DNA from: Montifringilla adamsi
Taxonomy: Eukaryota; Chordata; Aves; Passeriformes; Passeridae
DNA: 64,000 nucleotides
Assembly: GCA_017590115.1 (NCBI GenBank)
Contig: JAGGNK010008670.1
Span: 6,505,677 to 6,569,676, forward strand
Reading direction: 5' to 3'
Shown: positions 1 to 11,578 of the stretch, piece after piece
Position numbering within the stretch: position 1 is the first letter of the stretch
How the letters are laid out: each line of letters starts with the position of its first letter
Made by a program: the position numbers and the translations under genes
Notes under the pieces: model-generated
Database searches by the model: none
Seen by the model: the letters and a program-made list of their open reading frames with translations, nothing else
What the model was told of the DNA's origin: nothing

Positions 1-2521
1 AGAAGGGCACAGGGGAGACCAGGCAGCTTCGAGTGTCCCTGTCCCACCAGCACATCGTGCCTTGTCCTCAGCACCCAGGGCTCTGAGGACAGGTGCACAG
101 AAATTTGGGAGGCACTCACTGCTCCTGTTTCTCCAGTGCTGTGCCACTCAACAGTGACCTTAAGAAGAGAAAATCATCTGCATCATGCAGACATTTCCAC
201 TGCTGTCCCTGGCAGTCCTTCATCCTGAGCCAATAACGCTCTGGCTGCAAATAGCAAATTAATGATCTAGGAAATCGGTTGTTCCCTTGTACCCTTTCAG
301 AGTCCTCTCCCACCCCTCCTGGCCTCTCTCCAGGTGAGATTCTTGGCCATGCAGATCAACACATGTGGAAAGCAGAAACAAAGATGAAATTCCATCTACT
401 TCCCATCATCAGAGCCATGTAAACTGGATCAGCACTAACCCATATTCAGATGCTTGGGCAAGGAGACTTGGGTGGCAGCAGCCCTTTGAGTTTGGTGCTG
501 GCCACCACCACCAGCAGCTTTTTATAAACCCATCACCACAAATGACTCAAGGTCCCAAAGGGGACAGTGAGGAAGGAGCATCCAGGGTCCTCTCATGCAG
601 TTGCTGGCCAATGACACTTGTGCTGAGCTAACCCACACCCCCAGCTCCCAAACCCTGCTGCCCCATGCCTGAGATAACCCTCAAACCTTCCACACCTCAC
701 ACCAAGAGCAGGACAGGAGGTGGCAGTCAATTCTGGGCATGCCACCATGCCCATGGAACAAAGTCCCAAATGCCACTCATTTCTTCTACATCTGTGGTAC
801 AGATATTTTGGTGATGATCTTTACCCTTCAATGTGCCCCTTCAAGGTTCACAAGGCATCCTGCCCACTGCAGAGGCTCTGTGTGCAGACCCAGGGGTGGG
901 TTTGTCCTCTTCTCCACTTTGTGACTGGGAAATGAGCAGCTTTGTCCTTCCCTGGAGCCGCTTGGCTGCTCAATACTAGCCTGACAATTACTTCCAGCCT
1001 TGGATAAAAATCTCCTGCCCTGATGCTGTTAAATTATGTAGAACAAGATTATAATTACATCCTAAAAAAAAAAAAACAAAAAAAAAACCTCCAAACTCTA
1101 TACTTAAAAGAACATTATTCAGGTTGCAAAAGCAGGCACTCCAAAGTTACAAAACGCCAGAAATAGAGCTTCCATGCTGCACCACTTGTCTATATGCATG
1201 ATGGCACAGGCTCTAACTCTGCAGGGGTGTGCCATTTTCCACAGGACCCCTGAGCCTGCCCTGGTGAATGACCTTCAGGCAGGACCACAGCTGTGGTACC
1301 ATACAGGCAGAGCAAGAGTGGAGCACGGAGGTATGCCTGATGTCCTTCAGAGGAGAACACTGCTGAGATGTCTGTGAGGCTGGACAGGATTAGGTTAAGG
1401 GAGGCTGATGGAGAGCCTTCTTTTCCCCAAAATACTGTGGATCTCTTTCCTGCTCAACTCTGCCAAGATTTGGTGGAGCAGAGCAAACACTGGGCTCTGC
1501 CCTGAGCAGGACTCAGCTCACCAGATCATCTTCCTGCTGAAAACAACTTGAAGGAAACATTTCGACAGCTTCAAACTGATCCTCTTCAGACATTTTTGAC
1601 CCATGGGAAGCAGGGTCAGTTTGCTATTGGTTTTTGAATTCCTTTGTGTCAAAACTCCAGAAAATCTATTGACACAGAGACTGTGGCCACCAAAACCCAT
1701 GTTCCTCTAGTTCATGCTGGCCTCCCATATGCCAGGCCAAAGGTCAGGATGTCTGTGCACTCAATAAAGTTGAAACTGGACAAAGTCAGCCATCAGCCCC
1801 ACGACAGACCAAATCCTGCTCCTCTCACAATGGATTCTTCCCAGACAATACCCACAATAAGTCATGAGGATCCACCTGGATTTACCATCAGTTTCCAGCC
1901 AGCAGCAGCCCTGGTGAACTTCACCATGTTCTATGAAAATGTGGAGAAACACAGTAAGGCAAAGCAACAATCAGGAAGAAATGAAGCAAAACTAATTGCC
2001 TTACCTGAGTTGTTTCAAATTTTTTTTTGCCATGGTGACTACAGCATCACTGTGGAAGAGATTTTCTCAATGGTTCTTGCTCTCTGTGACTTCTTGTTTG
2101 GGTTTCTTCAACATTTGTTTTGAATCTGCCAAAGTTCCTGCTCAGTGATTCCAGAATATCTCCAGCACAGGAAATATAAAGAATTAATGCAACCTCAATG
2201 CATAACACATTTGCACTGTGCAGCTTCTCCAGTTTCTTGGGAAACAAATAAGTGTATGCAAGTTGCAAATACTTGACCTATTTGAGCTGAAAAAAAAAAG
2301 AAAATTAATTACATCTACCTTCTCAATAATTCACAGTTCTGTGGAGGATGAGAGAGTCTAGATATGGGCTATGTAGCAGCTCAAGACTTTCCTGTGTCTC
2401 TTCATGACTGAGGGATTCAATCTGGGCCTGAGCCTCACCTGCCATTCCTGACTCCATTGGCCTTGGGCTGTCCCAGAAACACAAGCCCTGTTGCTGGCTT
2501 TGTGCTTTAGACCATTGCTGT

Positions 2522-2542
2522 AAAAAAAAAAAAAAAAAAAAA
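2522..2542. repeat. A21 homopolymer tract
   Basis: An uninterrupted run of 21 A on the plus strand. It creates phenylalanine-rich spurious frames on the minus strand. No target-site duplication or retroposon body is evident beside it, so I call it simple sequence only. Confidence 0.9.
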
Positions 2543-5500
2543 GGCAGAAGCCCAGAAAGAATAAATCCAGCAAAATTTTGTGGATTCCAGGACCCTGCTT
2601 TCATAGAACAGGGACACAGAAAACTGTCCTACAGCAAAATGTCTCTCCCATCTAGCCAGTACCAGCTGCTTGCTCCCCGTGCCCAGTGGTGTCCACCTGG
2701 GATGTCCTATCACAGATCATGATCTCTTTGGACACAACGACATCTTCTGCTCTGGTTTTGCAGAGCTGAGCACAGCTGAGCCTCGACACACACAGCAGAA
2801 ACTGCCTTAGTTACCAAAGAAAGCACCAGCCTCAGTGCCACCTTAATGGCTGATTTTCCACAAAACCAATAATTTTCTTAAGAAAAGCCTCTCTGCAGCC
2901 TGAAGCATGACACTGGTGGGGTGTCTGAACAACTTTCCCCTGGACTGAATCCCTGCAGGATGGGAAGTGCAGAGGGTACAGCCACAACACCCCTGTATGA
3001 CCCACAAGCCACGAGGGAGAAAGTTCAACCCCACAGCCAAGAGCACAGCCAGGTGCAAGGGGCTGTGTTGTCTTGCCAGGCCAGCTTGGGGTAACACATA
3101 GAAAAGATGTAGATATTTTCTTGGGAATTTTTTTTCCTTTTCTTTTTATTTTCAGGGCTTACTTGCAATGCTATTTGTCACATCTCTGCAATCTCTTTGT
3201 ACAGCATTCATCGTCTCACCAGTGATGAAAGGCAGTGCCCTGAAGGACGTTTTTCTGGCCTTTTAATTGAGTTGTTTAAACTGATAAATTCAACTGGGAA
3301 AAACTATCTGAGAAGGAGTGATGATTTTATTAAATAAAGAGAGATCACGAGCATCTCTCAGGCCACAGCAAATCCAGAGGAGCAAATACTGGGACACCGA
3401 ACCACTCTCCTCTTCAACTGCATTTCTGCATGGCTAAAGATGGTGAGGAAAGGTAATGGGGGCACCAGCAATGCCTTGAATCAGCACCCTAGAGAGCTGG
3501 AGCACCACATCTGCGTATTCAGATGATCTTTTATAAGATGACCTGGCAAAAGAACAGACTAAAAATTTTAGTACATTCCCTTGCATAAATACAGCCTGTA
3601 AATATATATGATTGTGCTAGTGGGTGAAATATCTCTTCCCAGATTTGGGGACTCACTTTCATTGCTGGAGGATGACTCAAGTAGAAAAATGCTTGTCTGT
3701 CTTGCGGAAGGGGTTTACAACTAATAAAGGCTCATTCCACAGGGTGTTACCTGGAAAAATTAGTAATGAGCAAATCCAAGCTTAGAATATCATGGTTTGG
3801 AACAAATTTTGTTTTCAAAACCTACTACAACATCTGCCTACTACCAGTGAATGTACCCCAGGGCCAGGTCCTGCTAGGGGATTCACAGGCACTATCCATT
3901 CCCTCAGACACCATCTTTGGCAGTGAATAGCTGAAATCCTGGCTTTTCCAGCCTGTTCTGGCAGCCAGACCTGCCCTGTTCACTTGGGACAGACACCAAC
4001 ACTCTCCAGCTCAGTCTGAGTTTTAAATAACCACAAGTGCAAGACCCACATTAGACCCAGGCTCACAGTCACAACACAGCCAACCTCCTGGGATCCACCA
4101 AACCACACCTCAAATCCTTATTTTCCCTCTGGTACTTCAGTTCACTCAATGTTTTCCCCTGTAGATTTTGATCCCTTGTCTTCCTTCCCCTGTATTTCCT
4201 CAAGTGTTATTAAGCATTCCAGCAACTCCCAGCCCAGATCAGATTTGCAGGGAAGCACCAGCTCCTGCAGAGTAATTCTGCCTTGCTCTAGCAGAGGAAA
4301 AATCCCTCCTGCTCCAGCCAGACCTGACACTCTTAGCAGAGGAACACTGAAATATTGAAGTACATGAATATCAATCAACTCGAAGCAAAAAATGAATTCC
4401 CTGCAGGAGCAGTACACTTCCTTCCTCAGAGAGATGCTGATTAGCAAGGTTAATTGTGTACCTGCCAGCAGCAGCCGTGCCTTGCAGGGCACAGGAGCTG
4501 ATAGCAGCATCCTGGCTGTCCTTGGGTGCCTGAGCACACACCAGCAGCTGCAAGCTCCAGCCCTGCCAGGCTGGACTGGGAATTTGACTCAGGCAAGCCA
4601 GAAGCAGCTGTGGCTTCATGTACAACCACTGAAAGTCTTCTCCAGTAACACATCTTTCTGCAGGTGTCAGATATTTCTCTCAGAAACGGAGCAACCGATT
4701 TTTCAGCAAAATATTTTTCTATCGGATAATAATATTTCTTATCCCAGAATTTCCAAAGGTGGATTGTGATGGTATCAAAAGCATTTTATCTTAAAAGATA
4801 CAAAGAAGGCATTTGATCTCTTCAGATGAGGATTTTCTCTTTGAAATTCAAAGTAACATATTTCTTACTTCCATTTACTCTGTATTGTAAACAAATCAAA
4901 TGTCATTTTGGTATCGAAATCAGATATCACCCAGCTGTGGCATTGGCACTAAACTGAATCATCACATTGAGAGAAACCACAAACCAGACCGTGGTGTAGA
5001 GAAACACATTCCAGGCTCCAGCTACAGCACTCAGAGCAGGTATTTCATGTTCTGAACACCCCAGAACACACAAATCTGCTGCTGGGCACAAGGGAAAAAT
5101 TTGTAAAGTTGCAGCCTTTGGGAATATGGGAATTATGGGGAAAAAGCACCATGGAGAGAGAGAGAAAGAGCAGGGGAATGACTGCTGTATTTGGCCTGGG
5201 AGACCTGGAGACCTGAAGGACTTGGCTTTGCCAAGGGCGGTTGGTTTTGGTGTGGAGCAGAACCTGCAGCAGTAACAGCTCAGCAGGGAAAGCTGGCTCA
5301 GATCCCGGGTAAGGGACTGGGCCTGGAAGCTGAATTGGGTTATTTCAGCTTCCTCATTGTCCCTTGGGCAGGCCAGGGCTAGAGCTGGGTGCTGTAAGGA
5401 TGTGATGGGAGAGCAGCACATCCCAGCCTGCCAGGGAGCTGAGCTGGCCTGAGGGAGAGGGGAAACTGAGGCTTGCTGTCCTCAGGCATGGGAAATGGCT

Positions 5501-7489
5501 CTTTATCTTACAGGATCAAACCAGGTGCTGAGCTTGCACCCTTGGAGTCACAATTTGCCCGTGTCTGTGTGGAGATGAACCTTCTGTGAGTATTTCAAAA
5601 CATGGGTTGCCCTGCCCAGCTCATGCTGCGGTGTGGACTCAGGCAATGGGACATCTGTGGTGTGCTCTGACTCCCTGAATTGCCTTAGAAATAGCAGATG
5701 CATGCAAAACCCAGACTTTGAAGGGCCCAGAAGAGCAGGGCTATGTCACAGCAGCGTTTTTAGAGGCTGCACTAAAGCCATTCTCCACTGAGGCCTGAGA
5801 GCCCTTCCAAAGCACAGCCCCATTTGCTGAGCAGCCGAGCTGGCTGGGCTGTGCCGGGCTGACACCCCTCATTAGCAGCATTCCCCCCAGCCTCTGCATT
5901 CCAGCTGTGCTTCCATCTGCCACAGAGCCACTGAGCAAAGCAGCCAGGCTGCCAGGGACTTCTGAAGGAGGTTTCCACTCAGCTCACCTGCCTAGCACAC
6001 ACAGAGACTTGTGCAAGAGCTCGTCTTCCAGATCTCATCAGCAGCGAGGGCAAGGCAGCATCCAACACAGCTCCTGGAGGAAAAGAAAAGTTTCCAAACA
6101 TTGTCTTCCAAAGGCAAAATAATAAATAGTAGGAAAAGGGCTGTTTGGAAATATCTGTTCTTAAAGTATTCTTATAAATAACATTTTTATAACCATAACT
6201 TCTTTTTTTGGGGGGGGAGTTTTTTTGTTTGAAAGATGGATGGAAAAGTAGAAGTTGGGTAACTTTACCTAAGCAGCTGGAATGTTACACTGGATCAGTA
6301 CTGCCATTCAAGATGAAAATCAGCAGCAAGCTCTCCCTTAAAGAAATAAGTAATCCCAAGGCAGAGATAAAATTGGATAATGAATGTCCCATGTGACACT
6401 GATAAAGAGCAGGCTGGGACACAGCTGAGCCTCTCTTAGTCCAAGTCAATCCCATTGCTTTTCTTCTCTGTTTGACATTGACATTTTCTGCAGGGGAGGT
6501 GTTGGAGCAGCATCCATAAAGCAGGATTTCTACATGAGCTGGGCTGTGGTTCCTGACATTGCTGCAGCGTGTCCCAGGCCCTGAGAGCTGCAGATTAGCT
6601 CTGACATTGCTCATTGCTAGAAGCCCTTCACAGCAGAAACACCAGGAATTTAATATATACACCTCAGTCAACTTACCAAAAGCATTCAAGAAGTTTAGGT
6701 CATTAAGCAGCAATAGAGAGTAAAATTAAAAAAAAAAAAAGCTTGCACATCATTACTTTTAGCTGCTGTCTGCTGTGTAGTTCCAAGTTTCCAAACAAAA
6801 AGCTGCACAGCAAAATCAAGGGAGGTGTGAAAAGTGGAGAGGGGAAGGTCATGGAGAAGGGAAGAGCAGAGCCAGGTCTGTCCCTCAGAGCCAGAGCACA
6901 TCTGTGACCCCTCCTGCAGCCTCTCTGCTCACTTGCTTGCTTTGGGGTGAATTCAGAGCCCAAAGAGCAGACAGAGACCCCAGCACTTCCAGACGCAGGA
7001 GCAGGGCAGGTTTCCCAAGGCTGGCTCTGCCACTGGCCCTTCCTCCTGACTGACACAGCCAAGGGTCTCTCTTGAGCACTGGCTTCCAAGTTCATCCCAA
7101 AAACAAGCAGAAGTGGCCTGGAAAAGATGACTCAGGTTGTGTCTAGAAGACTCAGGTACAGCAGTGGTAAATACTGGATGTACTCACAGCTGGTACTTCA
7201 GCACAGCCTGACCTCTCCTCCCTGTACCCCAAAAAGCCCCAAGCCCTCTTTGCCTTCACAGCACTGCTGGGTAAGGCTTGAGCAGGCAACAGAAGCTGTG
7301 AGTGGTGAAAACCAGCACACAAACCCTGTCTGGCCACCAAAATGAAGCAAGGAAAGCCTCTGCAACACCTGTCCAGGCAAAACATTTTGCAGTATGTCCC
7401 ACATTGGCATAAACATAGGCTCAAGCAGCTGAAAAAAAGAAAACTTCAGTTTTCCTGAGTAAAAAGGCAGAAAGACGGGGTTTTTTTCT

Positions 7490-7513
7490 AAAAAAAAAAA
7501 AAAAAAAAAAAAA
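7490..7513. repeat. A24 homopolymer tract
   Basis: An uninterrupted run of 24 A on the plus strand, preceded by a T7 run. It is simple sequence and likely length-polymorphic. No retroposon body was recognised upstream. Confidence 0.9.
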
Positions 7514-10500
7514 GTTAAAACCTTTTCATTCTCATTCCCCTCTTGTAAAATAAAATCATGAAAATCTCTGGTTGGCAGATCAAAAGCAAACCATCCTTTA
7601 ATGGAGAAAATTAAAACTCCCTTAAAATATGTTTCTTTCCTGTAAAATTTCAGTTACACTGAAAAAAAACCCCTGTGATTCAGGAGAAAAAGGGGTTCTA
7701 AAAAAATTATCATCAATTCTTCCAAGGATGCTTTAAAACTTTGCCACAGCCAAGGCAGCTGCAGTGTATTCATAACATCACATGGCAAGAAAGGTGAAAT
7801 ATTATGAAAGCCTTTGAGCAAATAGTCTAGAGCTTCAATTCTAAGCCTGGCCTTGGCACCACACACCCTGCACAAGTCACTGCCCTTTTCCCCCATTTCA
7901 CCCCACAGCAGGAGCCCTGTGGTCCCTGCTCACCCCCCAAACTGCTGTGCAGCCCCACAGTCCCAGAGAGCTGAAGGGTTAACGTGAACATTTGGGTGTT
8001 TATTTTGAGTAGAGCATAAAACCCTGACAGGCCATAATTGCAGTGTTGATAAGCAGGGAGAGAATATTTGGTGTTTCAAACATCACATGACTAATTGGTG
8101 CTGGAACAGATGTGTGTGTAATTTGGGGATGCTGCAGCCTGTCACGGGCTCGAGCAGGAGGAGGGGGCTCCGTGACCTGTGCTCCTTCCTCCATGGTGCA
8201 CCCCAGCCCACCCCAGCCATGCACCACCAGCACAGGCTGTGACCTTCCCCTTAGTGCATTGTCAAGCTGAATGAACAGAAAAGTGAAGAAATAAACACCC
8301 ATTTCCATTCTTGATTTTCTTCTTGCATTGGGCTTCTCCACAGAGCATTACGGACACCCCAAAAAAATGCTGATATTTTTCAGTCACTGGGCAAGAGAGC
8401 ACTCAGAGAATCCTCAGAGGATGCCCTGGGCTGTGGAGACAGGTTTCTATAGCAGTAAAACACATCCTCATTTTCACATTCAGCACACCAAATTTTCTAT
8501 TTTTGAGCTAAAGATAAGAGCCAGGGATGCTAGTGGTCCCTTATAGCAAAGAGCTCCAGAAACACCACAAAGCCCAGAGGGTCAGACCCTGGTGGCACTG
8601 CCAGCACTTCTGCACCCTTCACAGTGGGCTGGTTCAAGTCAGAGTGGAGCTTCATTGTTCATTTTGCCCTTAAACCCTTCTTCTCCCTCAGGATATCTTT
8701 CCACACCCATCCAGCTGGGATGTTGAATTTAGGTATTTATTTAGAAAGGGGTGAGTATTTCATTGCTTTGAGTCTTCTTGTTCTCTTCCCTTTCTCTCTC
8801 TTTGTCTCTCCAGTTTCCCCCTTCCAACTCTCCTTGGGAAAGGACTCCCCACCCAGCTTTCAGAAGGGATATGAATTTCACAGGCTGCTCTATCGTACAT
8901 TGCTTTAGAATCACTTTTTCCCTCTGTAGTCCAGAGGGAATTATGAACTATATTTAAACCAAAACTTGATGTGATAAGAGCTTTTAATTACTACGTACAA
9001 TGTGTGCACCAGGGTATGGAGTTTGACTCTTTTAAAGTCTCTTTAAGGAAGAATTAACATGTCTGTAACTGCTCATGAGCAAAAAATCCTGACATTCATT
9101 GGTGGGAGCTATTTGCCACATGAAAGGCAAAGACAGTGCAAAAAAGAAAGTGTAAGGGATGAGCATCTGACCCAGCCCAAGCTGGGATGGGGCCAGTGAG
9201 TTCCCACAGAGTCCAGTATTCACCACAACATATTTGCTGATGCCAGAGCCCCCCAGCACTGACCAGAGAGCACAGTTCTCAGATAGAAATCAAAAGGAGT
9301 TTATAATTCTCCTCCATTGACAAATGTGAGTCTGTTCACGCCACCCCAACCCAGGTGCAGATGGAATGAATGAGGCCAGCACTGGGGCACTACCCCAGTG
9401 TCACAGACACTTTCTCTAGGACAATCCATTAGCACTTCCATGCACCTGCAGCTCCCCATTCTTCACAAAAACCTTTGGTGTCACACAGGGACAGGGCTTC
9501 TCCCTATTCCCAGAGCTGCCACACGGCTCCCCCACGACCACAGCCACCCCACAGCAGCTGGATGCAGCCAAAACCACCAAACAAAAGGGCATTGACAGGC
9601 AGGTTGTGACCCACCAATTAACAGGCAGATTTGGCATCACAAGAACCTCTGGAGTGCCTGAGCATCCCCCAGGCTGGCTGGGACATCCTTACCTAGAGCC
9701 TTCAGCAGTCACCGATGGACTCCAACTAAGAGCCTAGAGCTACAAAACTTTATTAAGGAATTCATCTGCCCTGATGTGTTGTCAGAAGACCTTTTCCCCC
9801 AGCAGCCCTCTCTCTCCAGCAGCTACAGCAGAGCACCACAAAGAGCACCAGCTGAAGCTCACTCAGAACTCCAAACTCACTTCCCACAGTCAGGAATGTG
9901 GTGGGTACCTGAGGAGCACCCCTGGGAACAGGAAACAAGGCACACATGGCTGAAAACATCTGAATGTGAGGGTCATGATTTCACCTCTTGCATTTTGCAA
10001 AGCTTGCTGTTTCACTGTAATGATGTTTTGGCTACAAACTGCAGAAGAGGGAAATGATTACGGGTTTTGCTATCTCTTAGAATTCAGCACAAGAGCCACA
10101 GAGCAGCTGTGGCTGAAATGATGAAGTATTTATATTGCTGTTTTTCCATCACAGGTGTTTCCTACCATAAAAAAAAGATTCCCTTGCACTGCAGTAATGT
10201 GTAAGTGTACACTGCTCAGAGCTACTGGCACCTGATCTCACAGCCAAGGGGAAAAACAACTTGCAGGTCATTTTCTATCTATATATTTATAAGCTCACCA
10301 GAGTCATGTATGATATCATTGTTGTATCTATGCCTCATGCAAACAGCAAGAGGGGTTTATTCCCCAAATTATTTTCCATCATGATATTTTCACCAGTGAC
10401 TTGCTGTGAGGTAAATCTGGATGTTTCTACATAGATTTAGGGAGGAAGAAGGAATTTTTACTGTTTCCTTTTGGGGGAAAGCAGAGGGAATACATGGTGT

Positions 10501-11176
10501 GCTGTGCTTGACACATTTCTTTGCAAGGAAAACAGTAAATTTTTGTAGGAACCATTCTGGAGTAAATCCACTGTGACTGAAGGTGAGATAATTTACCACT
10601 TAATTTAAAATCCACTAATATTGATCTCTGAAGGCTTTTCCTCCCCCAGGGCTGCAGATCAGGTAAAACACTGTCAGGGCCTGGCAGCATAGCCCTGCCT
10701 GTGGTCAGCATCTCTTGCAGACCTCAGCCAGAACCCACCAGCCCTGGACCCAGCATGGCTGATGTGGGCTGGGAGCTCTCCTGCACCTTCCAGCCAGGCT
10801 GTCAGACCTTTCTGCAGGTAAGGGGACATTGACAAAGCAGCTGCTTGCTTGGTTCTGTTCATCCTGACCCATGGCTCTCATGGACTGGATCCAATTCACT
10901 CAAAGGACTTCTGTCAGCTGCTGGGGCTCAGCAGGTTCTTTCAGCTGCTTTTTCCTGATTCCTCACTCACAAAATGATGTGTGTGCCCTCAAAGCTTAAG
11001 CAGCAGCACCTCAGGTGCTGGGGTGGGTGACACTGGTGTCCCCCAGCACTGTCTGCTGGTGTGACTGTGGCCTGAGCTGTGTCTGTGAACTGCTGCAGCC
11101 TTGGAGGAACTTGGGGTGTCCCAATCTTCCTGTGGTGTTACAGCACAGGGGACTCGCTGGGCTTTGCCCTCACCAA

Positions 11177-11578
11177 GGGGCAGATCCATCCAAAGCCAGA
11201 GATGGACAAACCTGGGAGCAGGGGCAGGCCTGCCTAAGGCCAGAGATGGACATCCCTCAGAGCTGGGGCAGATCTGCCTAAGGCCAGAGATGGACATCCC
11301 TCAGAGCTGGGGCAGATCTGCCTAAGGCCAGAGATGGACAAACCTGGGAGCTGGAGCAGGCCTGCCTAAGGCCAGAGATGGACATCCCTCAGAGCAGGGG
11401 CAGATCTGCCTAAGGCCAGAGATGGACATCCCTCAGAGCTGGGGCAGGCCTGTCTAAAGCCAGAGATGGACAAACCTGGGAGCAGGGGCAGGCCTGTCTA
11501 AAGCCAGAGATGGACAAACCTGGGAGCAGGGGCAGGCCTGCCTAAGGCCAGAGATGGACATCCCTGGGAGCCAGCCCC
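11177..11578. repeat. 44-bp minisatellite, 8 full units plus partial ends
   Basis: Eight head-to-tail 44-bp units begin at 11195, 11239, 11283, 11327, 11371, 11415, 11459 and 11503. A degenerate partial copy precedes them (from about 11177), and a ninth decaying copy starts at 11547. Each unit opens with GCCAGAGATGGACA. Two internal variants occur: one continues AACCTGGGAGC and the other TCCCTCAGAGC. The variants are interspersed. Because 44 is not a multiple of 3, the frames that cross the array rotate through all phases, which argues against coding. The array is GC-rich compared with its flanks and probably varies in copy number. Confidence 0.95.

Larger units (their letters stand above)
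1..11176. other. Gene-less intergenic stretch downstream of ZMAT3
   Basis: I see no gene here. Open frames are all short (159 codons at most) and on both strands. They lack recognisable domains and cannot be chained by splice sites into a known protein. The stretch is mixed-composition unique DNA with A-rich tracts near 1,063-1,088, 2,522-2,542, 6,728-6,740 and 7,490-7,513. By synteny with mammals, KCNMB2 would lie further left, but none of its conserved exon peptides appears. Undetected enhancers or non-coding RNAs are possible. Confidence 0.6.

Noticed and set aside
1644..2123. 159-codon plus-strand open frame
   Set aside because: No motif, no start context or splice evidence. It ends in low-complexity F/L residues from T-rich DNA.
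11015..11325. Repeat-containing reading frames in the 44-bp array that look like a repeat protein
   Set aside because: The unit length is not a multiple of three, so each unit is read in a different phase. The apparent peptide repeat does not persist.
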